From Bilabrum cf. latius (lineage: Eukaryota > Bigyra: Bicosoecida > Bigyra > Bicosoecida), in the NCBI GenBank assembly GCA_965178125.1, contig OZ237748.1, positions 248,001 to 312,000 on the forward strand: a stretch of DNA of 64,000 nt, written 5' to 3'. The notes under the pieces are model-generated. The model was not told the origin of the DNA. It ran no database searches and saw only the letters and a list, made by a program, of their open reading frames with translations. A program made the position numbers and the translations under genes. Every line of letters begins with the position of its first letter. The first letter of the stretch is position 1. Below, in pieces: positions 55,866 through 64,000 of this stretch.

Positions 55866-57308
55866 TTAAAGACTTCTTAATCTTGAATCTAACCAAGATA
55901 TTAGAGTATCAAGTCTCTTATTAAGACCTGAACCTTCACCAGTCTTACTTTCACTTGCTCCACTAGATGATTGACCTTGTGCTTCTTGTTCTTGTTCTTC
56001 CCGTTCTTGTGCTGCTCGTGCTGCTCTTGTTCTTGCTTCTTGACCTTTACCAAGATCTTCACCTGCATCGCTTGCTACAAATTCTCCATCTGGTTGTCTT
56101 TCTAATAGTGTCCCTTCTGTCTCATCATCTAAAGGTTCATTACCTCTTGCTATCTATTCAGCAGCTTCATTCATTACATCACTTAATGCGGCTTCTCTTC
56201 GTAAGTCTGGATCTTTTTCCTTAGCTCGTCTAAGTCTTTCTTTAAGTGGAGTTCCTGACGGTTCTGCACGACTAAATGGGTTTGGTTGTCTTTTTCTTAG
56301 TGATAATTGTCTTTCAATATCTTTCTTTGCGTCATCAAACTTGATTCTATTTAAATTTACAAATCTAGTTTTACTGTCAAGTCCCGATTGTCTTCCAGTC
56401 TTAATATCTTGAAATAAGCTCTATAAATCATAATACTACATATCATCTATTGGCACACCATCATATTCATCACCTAATAGTGCTTTAAGTCTATCTTTTA
56501 GTACTGGTGCTTTAGATGTGGCTTTTGTTTTATAAATATCATTTATTGCTTCCATTCTTTTATTAAGTACATCTCTTTTTAGTTTAACTCGATCAGTTTG
56601 GCTTCGTAATCGTTCCAAAGCATAGCCTTTTGACTTTTTATCTCTTAATCTTTCTAATAGAGGTACTATTTGTGTTCCTTTTGCTCTTTGTCTAACTTTT
56701 ACAAGTCTTGATGCCATTGAATTAAGTTGAGCCTTAGAGAGACCATTTAAAGTTGAATCACTTACACCTCTCTCTTTAAGAAACTTCTTCAACTAGTCTA
56801 CTGTTAAGTCATTCTCTAAGTCTTTGACATCTTTAGGTAAATTGTCTATCTCTTCTGCTTCAATAAATAAGTTATTTAATGCGTCGTTAAGTTTTGACTC
56901 AGCTTTACCTTTTTGAAATAGAGTATTAGATGAGTTCATATATGGAATATTCTATATCATCTTAGCAATAGCTTCAGCATCTTCATCAAGTAGTTCATTA
57001 TCTTTGGCTAGTCTTACAACTTGATCAATATCAGCTACTTTATACTTTTTACCTTTCTTGCTATTCTCTTTAACTCTTTTTAAAGTCCTTTTCATAAGAT
57101 TTGCTATTCTTTTTAATTTTCTCTTTTCTTCTAATGGCATAAAGTCCTCTTCTAATTGAATCTTTTGTTTTCGTTTAGCTTCTCCTATAGCTGCTCTTAT
57201 GGCTCTCTCTTCGTTTCTTACCTTTCGTCTTGCTTGACTTGTAGGGGCTCTACTTTCCACAAGTCCATCGAGTAAGTCTTCCAATACTGCTGTTCTTTTT
57301 TTAGACAT
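55866..57308 (-). CDS. Large Gln/Arg-rich scaffold-like protein
   Basis: 480 aa, several TAG codons (56952, 56794, 56436 and others), TAA stop. Basic helical N-terminus (SKKRTAVLEDLLDGLVESRAP), a repeat-free middle of charged helices, and a low-complexity C-terminal tail rich in Glu, Gln, Ser and Gly. Occupies the place of the 668-aa element A protein. Scaffold, core or minor capsid role inferred from position. Confidence 0.65.
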
Positions 57309-57347
57309 CGTATAATTATATTATGATAATAGATAATATTATTAAAT

Positions 57348-57791
57348 TTACATACCATTTTCTTTTAATATTTTACTTGCTTCTCCTAGACTTACGCCAT
57401 ACTTCTTCATTACCGCACTCACTAATTTACCTCTTGCTTTAGCTTTTGGATTAGGTTTCCTCTTACGCTTAGCCTTTCCAAGTCCTACAGTCTTAAGTGC
57501 AGCATCAAGAGGGATACCAACTTCAGGGGCTACAAACTTAAGACCTGTTCGTATTGCCTTTCCTACATTACTTTTAATACCTTTTTTAATTGTTCGCCCT
57601 ACTTTCTTGAATTTTCTACCTACTTTTTTAAAAAAACGTCCAACTTTTGAACCACCTTGAACACCATTCATTTGATAGTCTTCAAATAATTCAAGTAGTT
57701 TTTGCTTAAATTCGTCTTTTAAATTGTTGACTTTGGCATTAGAGGGTGATTTACCTAGTTGCTATAGTCTTTGTCTTATGAAATCGTCCAT
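57348..57791 (-). CDS. Small basic virion-type protein with amphipathic helix
   Basis: 147 aa, one TAG, TAA stop; ATG at 57791. After about 40 residues comes NGVQGGSKVGRFFKKVGRK and further Lys/Arg/Phe repeats, an amphipathic cationic segment like adenovirus pVI-type or pX-type peptides. The C-terminal SAP-like helix pair matches the element A protein at 12747. QGGS could be a protease site, since adenain-type enzymes cut after Gly-Gly or Gly-X-Gly contexts. Possibly DNA-condensing or membrane-active. Confidence 0.65.
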
Positions 57792-57825
57792 TATAATAAA
57801 GAACTATAATATTTCTTATTAATAT

Positions 57826-58644
57826 ATGGTTAAATTAACAAAGTAGTAGCTAAAGTATTATTCACGATTTGATAATAAGATATTCAAGTCTTTTAAAATA
57901 AATAGAAGTGATATTTATTTAAATGGTTCATATTCATTTACTCATAATATGCTTTCACTTTGGGCTGGAGACATAGACCTATACTCTCCCGTTAAATTGT
58001 CTGATGTCAATAGTGTTATAAATGAATTAAAGACCTTAAGAGGTAGTAGATTAATACATATTTATAACGTTGAATATGATGATAATGGCGTCTCTTTAGA
58101 TACATTTCTTGATACTAATAGACCTAAAATATTAAAATCTTTAAAATAGTAGAATAATCCTATGATATTCGTTGAAAGTTGGGTCTATACTGGATATATT
58201 GAAGAGGTTAGTATATTATATGATATTGGAGGTAAGATATTGAAAATGAAGCCTAAACAAGTAGCAGATAGGATGATAGATGACATAAAAGACTTACAAA
58301 AAGAACGAAAATATTTCAAGATATTAAAAAGACTAGATGTTATATATGACGAATTAGGGCAAAAGAAGAAACAGGAAGAGATTGAACAACTTATAAAGAA
58401 TCCCGATGTAGGCTTTCTTTACTTGACTATTACAAGATTAAAAAGTTTATTACTTCCAACAGTTCCATTTAAATTAAAAAATAGAGTTATTGATAGACTT
58501 AAGAATGATGTACGTAAATTAGGACTTATTAAACCAGTATATCAATACTTTAATACGTTCAATAGTAAAGATGTAAGTATTATAATTAAATATTTAGAAG
58601 ACTAGCTCAATAAAAGGGTCGTTAAATTAGTTTCACATAATTGA
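57826..58644 (+). CDS. Nucleotidyltransferase-like protein
   Basis: 272 aa, TAG codons including adjacent pairs (57844-57849 and near 58147-58152), TGA stop. YLNGSYSFTH then WAGDIDLYSP gives the G-S … D-I-D pattern of polymerase-beta-type nucleotidyltransferases; a third catalytic Asp/Glu may be in FVESWVYTGYIEEV. Orthologue of the broken element A gene of equal length. The activity (nucleotide or nucleotidyl transfer to RNA, DNA or protein) cannot be told. Its conservation next to the packaging ATPase in both elements argues for a core function. Confidence 0.72.
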
Positions 58645-58654
58645 ATACACCTAA

Positions 58655-58715
58655 GCGCCCAGAATTGCAGACATAATTCTCTTGATACTTATATATTTCC
58701 GCAATTTGGGGCGCC
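58655..58715 (-). repeat. Element B hairpin H5 (minus orientation)
   Basis: GCGCCCAGAATTGCAG … CCGCAATTTGGGGCGCC; loop is the inverse of H1. Starts 10 bp after the stop of the NTase-like gene. Confidence 0.85.
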
Positions 58716-58773
58716 CTATTTTGTGAGATTTTTATTAGATTGACCCGAAAATGTAAAACCTCTAACAGCCTAC

Positions 58774-58833
58774 GCGCCCAGAATTGCACAAATATATCTT
58801 GAATAGCTATAATATTACCGCAATTTGGGGCGG
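58774..58833 (-). repeat. Element B hairpin H6 (minus orientation)
   Basis: GCGCCCAGAATTGCAC … CCGCAATTTGGGGCGG; loop inverse of H3. Ends 5 bp before the stop codon of the convergent gene at 58839. Confidence 0.85.
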
Positions 58834-58838
58834 TCGTC

Positions 58839-59360
58839 TCACCAGTCACTATAAAATAGCTCGTCAATGTCTTCTTCGTTAAGTTTATTAACTTTTTCTG
58901 TCGGATGGAGGGGATTATCTGGTCGTATGTCATGTAAATAGCACTTAAGTCTGAAAAATTTTAGATATTCATAAATTAACTACATATGAAAAAAGTCTTT
59001 TTTAAATAACCTTTCCCACTCAACGAATTGATTAAATTGGTCCTTACATTGGTTAATTTTCATTGAATTAGCATAGTCAAAGTTGAATGTTTTTAAGTGA
59101 TCAAAAGAAGACGATACATATCCGTTATCATTTAACGTAAAGTCCATATCATAATAGTACTTTTTACTGCAATTGATAATACATTCTCTATACTTACGAG
59201 CAATTAGAAGACAAGTTATATAATTAGTATAGCAATCTACTCTATCAGTTGTCATCATATTACGCTACTCTTCTGCTTTCTTATAGTACTAATTAACTTT
59301 ACATGAGTACTTATAAAATGATTTAATATATCTTTTTGAAATTAGAAGTTTGTGATCCAT
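58839..59360 (-). CDS. Hypothetical protein
   Basis: 173 aa, TAG codons at three positions, TGA stop. Tyr/Lys/Cys-rich (KSFYKYSCKVNQYYKKAEE). No family seen and no element A counterpart. It is inserted between the NTase-like gene and the ATPase, with hairpins on its 3' side. Confidence 0.55.
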
Positions 59361-59505
59361 TATTCTATATATTTATATGATATTTTAATCATATTCTTAA
59401 GACTGTGCACTCTAAAATGAATATTTGAAATGGCTACTTCTCACAATATACCTTTTGAACCCACTAATTATTAGAAAAATAATAAATATTAACATATAGT
59501 ATATA

Positions 59506-60573
59506 ATGTCATTATCATACGATGAAATACCAAATAGTCATTTAGTTGCTTTAAGAGAATACAAACACAAGAAGAGGAACAAAAGCGTCTTTTTTAGTGA
59601 AGATGTAGGGGAAAAAGTCATAACTCCAGAAGATATAAGTGATGATTTACTTGAAGAGTACTATGGAAAGAGAGCAATTAAATATGAGAAGAATAAAAAA
59701 GCATTACGTGAAGAGATGTGTAAGTTAGTGAATGGAAATAAAAAACTAGTTAGAAAGACTAACGAGTTAAGAATAGATGATAAGAGTTAGTTTGAAATAG
59801 TCCCATTCTTTGATGATGAGACCAAAAGACAAATACACTATTTAAGTGGTTAGGCTGGTGCTGGTAAGTCTTATATTGCTAAGTCTTTACTCAAGTATTA
59901 TCATATGTTCATTCCAAAGAAGAGGGTTTTAGTCATTACACCAGTACAGGAAACAAATCCAACTTATTTAAAATATGGTAATTTTATTGATATTGATAAA
60001 TTAGTAGCAGTAGATAGAAACGATAGTTATGATGACTTAATGAGGAAATATAAAGAAGAAAAGATATTCTTTAGGTAGGAAAAGAAGTCATTAGAACCTC
60101 ATGAATTAATTAAAAGAGAGATAGAGATAGAAAGAATGAAACCAACAAGTAAAGACAAGACAAAGGCATCATTTACCACTACTCCATTGTATGAAGAATG
60201 GGCAAAATAGGGTCCTTCTGTGGTGGTATTTGATGATTATGAAGCCTTAAACGGGGATAAAAAGTAGAGGGCGTTATTCTTAATTAAGCGTATAGGTGAA
60301 GTTGGAAGACATAGCTCAACAAATATGATAGTTATAAGTCATTTAACGAATGATTATGCGAATACTAGGTCAATAGTCATGGAAAGTCATAATATTATTT
60401 TATTTAAGAGAAATTTATGGAAATTTAGCAAATATTTAATGAAAGCATATTTGGGATTTGATGCAAGTCTTATCAATCGTGTTTATAAATTGTTTGGAGA
60501 AGGTAATAGATGGCTATGTATTAATAAGACTTATAATTTTATCACTTGTCCTAAATAGATGTTCGTATATTAA
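59506..60573 (+). CDS. FtsK/A32-like DNA-packaging ATPase
   Basis: 355 aa, TAA stop. Walker A HYLSG-Q-AGAGKSYIAK with the Q encoded by TAG at about 59851; Walker B SVVVFDDYEAL; a sensor-like segment MIVISHLTNDY follows. At least five TAG codons. Orthologue of the interrupted element A gene, alignable to the last residues. It would drive genome encapsidation. ATG follows the box TATAGTATATA. Confidence 0.9.
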
Positions 60574-60592
60574 TTTTCTTAGTATTAAGTAT

Positions 60593-61141
60593 ATGGATAT
60601 AACCACTGCATTAAGTCCTGAAGAGGTACAAAGACTATACTTTACATTTACAAAGTAGCATATACCAGTTATAATGTATGAAGAAATAAGTGATACTAAT
60701 AACATCAGACAATTTCTAGATGAAAATCCTTTATTTGTCCTTTATTATCCTAACTTAGTAGAAGGAGCAACAATGAGCGGTCATTATACTGCGGTCATAT
60801 TTAATAAATCAAAGAATACTCTTTATTTTTGGGATAGTTATGGTCAATTACCTGATACTCATATTCCAGTCGTAGGAGGAGTCATAGACCCATAGAAGCT
60901 ATATGATAGAAGTAGTCTTCTAATAGATCACGTATTAGATGCTGGTATTAATGTTGACTATTCAAATCAAAAGAATCAACTTATATCTAATAACTCTGCC
61001 ACATGCGGGAGGTGGTCAGTGCTCAGACTTCTCTTTCATAATTTAACGAATGATTAGTTTAATAGTCAATTAAAGAAGGCTTTTAAAAAGTATGGAGGAG
61101 GACTAGATAATGATGAACTTATTACTTTGATAATTAGTTAA
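60593..61141 (+). CDS. Adenain-like cysteine protease (maturation protease)
   Basis: 182 aa, four TAG codons, TAA stop. His in MSGHYTAVIF, acidic residue in LYFWDSYGQ, Cys in NNSATCGRWSVLRLLF: the catalytic pattern of adenovirus-type proteases. Only 19 bp after the ATPase stop. It would process capsid and core precursors. Confidence 0.9.
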
Positions 61142-61235
61142 TATGACATATACCATAAATTTTTAGATATTGAAAATTGATATCTATAAGGTGGCCATAT
61201 TAAAAAGACTAAAATATAAAAATGAATACGGGTGA

Positions 61236-61295
61236 GCGCCCAGAATTGCGGAAATATATCTTAATATCCTAATATATTATCGCAATTTGGGGCGC
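61236..61295 (-). repeat. Element B hairpin H7 (minus orientation)
   Basis: Inverse of H2/H4 in loop and outer flank (GGCGCTGGTATTATACTATA). Its other flank AATACGGGTGA matches that of H1 in inverse. Confidence 0.85.
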
Positions 61296-61347
61296 TGGTA
61301 TTATACTATATCTTAAGATACTAAAAAAAAAATGTCTTTGAAGTCAA

Positions 61348-62013
61348 TCAAAATCCACGGAAAGTCTGTCCAACGTATTGTCCTCCAAACACAAGAGCTG
61401 CACCAAAAGCAACTTTCATCGTCTCAAAGACAAAATTGAGTATCGATGGCTCCGCGTTTCTCATCACCATCAACCAAATGGTAGGAACACCATCCCGTAA
61501 GAGGTGCAGGAGATGGTCTAACACGAAACAAATCCCTAGGTTGTCCCCGAAACGACATCCAGCCATACGAGCAAGGTACTCGAAGAAGGTGTAAGAGGTT
61601 AGGAATACGATCACCAGTACTCCAATGAAAACTAAGACTAGAGCAATCCTCATAAGTCCTATCAGTAAGTCCCCGCCACGATACCACAACCACCAGAGAT
61701 GAGCCTTGATCGTGTTGCCTTTCGTGGACTTTATCTCGTGCTCGGTCCTCCGCATCTCTTCTTTCGCCTTCTTCGCATAGCTCTGTTTAATACGATTGAT
61801 CCGGTACTTCATCTCGTCCACATCGTCTGCTTGGTCAAGAATCAATTTCTCACATTCCTCCGTCGTCAGTTCATCATCCCGTTTATCTTCAACAGGGGCA
61901 TTCTGTTGATTCTCAGCAGTTCCACCAGAACCATCGTCATATGACCCAATTATTTTCCTTCTTCTAGATTGAGACGGTTGACGGGATCGTGAATTGGACC
62001 GGCCAGAGGACAT
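61348..62013 (-). CDS. Membrane protein, accessory, unlike its neighbours
   Basis: 221 aa, no in-frame TAG, TGA stop. Ser/Arg-rich N-terminus, acidic centre, then a strong membrane segment (about 118-145, IALVLVFIGVLVIVFLTSY) and a second hydrophobic region near the C-terminus (VAFGAALVFGGQYVG). Base composition and codon choice are clearly more GC-rich than the other element B genes, and hairpins H7 and H8 lie on either side. Recent acquisition is likely. No family recognised; virion membrane protein or host-derived gene are both possible. Confidence 0.65.
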   Translation of the reverse strand: MSSGRSNSRSRQPSQSRRRKIIGSYDDGSGGTAENQQNAPVEDKRDDELTTEECEKLILDQADDVDEMKYRINRIKQSYAKKAKEEMRRTEHEIKSTKGNTIKAHLWWLWYRGGDLLIGLMRIALVLVFIGVLVIVFLTSYTFFEYLARMAGCRFGDNLGICFVLDHLLHLLRDGVPTIWLMVMRNAEPSILNFVFETMKVAFGAALVFGGQYVGQTFRGF

Positions 62014-62100
62014 TTTGACCCTATTTTGTGTGAATGGTGGCTAATCAATCCGATCGCAATAAATAAGATTTTTTCAAATATCACATAACTCAATACACCT

Positions 62101-62159
62101 ACGCGCCCAGAATTGCGGAAATATATCTTAAATAGCTATAATATTACCGCAATTCTGGG
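62101..62159 (-). repeat. Element B hairpin H8 (minus orientation)
   Basis: GCGCCCAGAATTGCGG … CCGCAATTCTGGGGC; loop as in H6. Lies between divergent genes (membrane protein and penton), so not simply a 3'-end signal. Confidence 0.8.
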
Positions 62160-62198
62160 GCATTAGACAAGACTTATTTTCTTGATAAATGTTATAGA

Positions 62199-63125
62199 AT
62201 GGTAGAGATTCAAGAACCAGATATCTTTTATATTAACTCATAGGATACTATAACATCTATTGGTACTAATAGACCAGTATCAATACATGAACAGCGTCAA
62301 GGTAATATCTTGACAAATTCACAAAACTACTTATTATCACTTGACCGATGGACTCTTAAATGTCGTATTCCTTTATTTGTAGCAAGTAAAGAAGTAAAGA
62401 ATAGCGATAATTAGTCAATTTATAAGATGTCGTTTGTGAAGAAGAGTGATGGAACTACTTACACTCGTAATATTGTCTTAACCAAGTCGTTATATTATAG
62501 TCTTAAGACCTTATCTAATGAATTTAATAATACTCTTAGTGATTTATGTGGAGATGCTAGTATTCCAACTGATAGTATAGTATTTGAATATCACGGTAAG
62601 ACTAAAACTTTTAGTTTCACCCGTTTAGCGGCTTTTACAAGTGCGTGGACTTTAAGTTTTAACTTTCCTTTATTCTCTATATTTGAGACATTTGAATATG
62701 ATGATGAAGGTAAAGACATTAAAAGTGATACTTATATAAATCTTTTAGATGGATACAATGAATAGAGTGCTTCTACCTTAGATTAGTTTCCTACTATGGA
62801 GTATATTCAAATTATTAGTCCATCTCTTCCAATACTTCCAGAATTTACGCCATCATATAAAAGTACATCTAGTACAGAGATACAAAGTGAAAATATCTTA
62901 AGTGATTTCAAGATAGACAATACAACAGGAACGAGTTTTATTAAAATAAACTTTAGTAGTGGAGGAAATCATAGATGGCAATAGTTCTATAGATCAGCAT
63001 TTAATAGTTATAGTATAGTACCGTATTTTAGAGATACTTTTGGAAACTTATACGAAATACCCTTTACTTTTGGACAAGGACTTAATATAAAAGCTCTATT
63101 TAAAAGTAAAAAGTTAATAACTTAA
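62199..63125 (+). CDS. Penton-like minor capsid protein
   Basis: 308 aa, several TAG codons, TAA stop. RQGNILTNSQNYLLSLDRWTL aligns with the element A penton candidate; both directly precede an MCP. Beta-rich throughout. A single jelly-roll penton base is inferred from position. Confidence 0.75.
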
Positions 63126-63167
63126 AGTAAAAAATAAATAAATATCTTTAGTCTTAATATATTTATA

Positions 63168-64000
63168 ATGTCTGATATGGATAATGTACCTGTAGCAGCA
63201 CAAAGCAAAGTCGTAGATGACGTCTCAGAACTACCAGTAACTCAAATAGCTGACGAAAAACTTAACTTTGTAGGTGATAGTCAAGCTATTACTTTAGGAA
63301 CTACCCTTGGATACTCTTCCAAGTTCCAAAACCACTATGAACCAGATGGTGGTAACTCTAGCGCAACTAATGCATTTAGAAGTAATTACACTTTCGTCGT
63401 GCCATCAAATCAAGGAATGACTGACAGTAATCCCCGTCTAAGAGTTTCATTCGACTTATACGTTTATGATAGTAAGAACAATGGAGCAGTAGCTCAAACT
63501 GATATCGTCAATAAGGTAGCCCCTTCTACATTTATGGTAAATTCAATGATCACAAGTTCCACAGTTAAAATGGGAGACTTATCTCGTAGTTCATCACCTT
63601 ATCAATTAGTCAATTTAATAGCTAGAAGTCTTGACCGTGCCACTCTAGCACAAATAAGTCCTGTCTTTTAGGCTGATAACACTTGGGAATTTAATACTGC
63701 CGCAAATGGTCTTGCTAAGTCTGTCCTTCAATGGGGTGTAAATGATGATAGTATTATGGAAGCTCGCGGTCCTGGTAAGAATTATCGCGCAACACTTGAA
63801 AAAGTGGATGCTAATACTCCAATACCTAATAACAATGTAACTCCAACTCAAGACTATATCAAATTACATATTGAAATCTCTGAAGCACTTCTTGCACGTC
63901 CTTTCCAATATATGATGGGTGGTAATGCTAGACCTTTTGTTGATCATCCACAATTAAATGTTAATTTACAAATGAGAAATAACTTAATTGATAAGATGTT
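63168..64000 (+). CDS. Major capsid protein, N-terminal part (runs off the window)
   Basis: At least 277 residues seen, one TAG at 63669-63671. Follows the penton gene and has the beta-rich, Asn/Ser-rich character of PLV capsid proteins (NPRLRVSFDLYVYDSKN, EISEALLARPFQYMMGG). Similarity to the element A MCP is not obvious by eye, so the capsid genes have diverged strongly or were exchanged. ATG follows TTAATATATTTATA. Confidence 0.7.

Larger units (their letters stand above)
48267..64000. mobile_element. Element B: second integrated Polinton-like virus, right end outside window
   Basis: AT-rich block with its own integrase, P-loop protein, fibre-like protein, scaffold-like and basic proteins, NTase-like protein, ATPase, protease, penton and MCP. 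Core order and strands equal element A, but protein similarity is moderate. Apart from small reading-frame doubts, no insertion breaks its genes. No DNA polymerase is seen before the window ends; the polymerase at 38281 could belong to this element only if retrotransposon copy 2 is nested in it. Confidence 0.75.

Noticed and set aside
4859-63125. Viral genes as a graveyard of nonsense mutations
   Set aside because: Only TAG recurs in frame; TAA and TGA do not, and frameshifts are rare. Random decay would hit all three stops.

Overview
This is nuclear DNA of a microbial eukaryote (protist or alga). A short GC-balanced host segment (1 to about 3.7 kb) carries an ankyrin-repeat gene split into small exons with GTGAG donors and CAG acceptors. 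From about 3.7 kb to the right edge the DNA is AT-rich, with the gene set of Polinton-like viruses (PLV/Maverick type): a retroviral-type integrase, protein-primed DNA polymerase B, packaging ATPase, adenain-like cysteine protease, penton and double-jelly-roll major capsid protein. GC-rich mobile elements interrupt this virus-derived DNA repeatedly.

Genetic code: UAG is read as glutamine throughout; UAA and UGA are stops. Most viral genes look shattered under the standard code but become full-length when UAG is read as Gln. The strongest evidence is alignment: the two retrotransposon copies show UAG in one copy opposite CAG/CAA in the other, in both directions. UAG also fills the conserved Gln of the integrase NPQSNGAVER motif and of the ATPase GQAGAGKS loop. 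The last exon of the host gene has an in-frame UAG too, so the code appears to belong to the host nucleus.

Layout. Element A (about 3.7-39.8 kb): BspA-type repeat protein and small genes, integrase, P-loop protein, Gln-rich scaffold-like protein, basic protein, nucleotidyltransferase-like protein, ATPase, protease, penton, MCP, GIY-YIG nuclease, AlkB-like protein, zinc-ribbon protein, then PolB (PolB could instead belong to a neighbouring element). Element B (48.3 kb to beyond 64 kb) repeats the block integrase / P-loop / scaffold-like / basic / NTase-like / ATPase / protease / penton / MCP in the same order and strands, but is diverged and has its own accessory genes.

Insertions: two near-complete Ngaro/DIRS-type tyrosine-recombinase retrotransposons (20.3-28.9 and 39.8-48.3 kb; gag, RT-RNase H, YR; split direct repeats), two reduced copies of their terminal repeats (7.4-8.2 and 34.0-34.6 kb), a Crypton-like element with a small derivative in tandem (18.0-19.8 kb), a 225-bp relative (37.4 kb), and a tandem element carrying a 72-bp minisatellite (13.5-16.9 kb). 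Removing each insertion that lies in a gene restores the frame. The repaired element A NTase-like protein would be 272 aa against 272 aa in element B, and the ATPase 356 aa against 355 aa.

Element B also carries about 60-bp hairpins between genes, all in one orientation left of about 58.6 kb and the opposite orientation to the right. Element A has an unrelated hairpin in three copies. Both elements share an upstream signal ending in a TATATA box just before the start codon.
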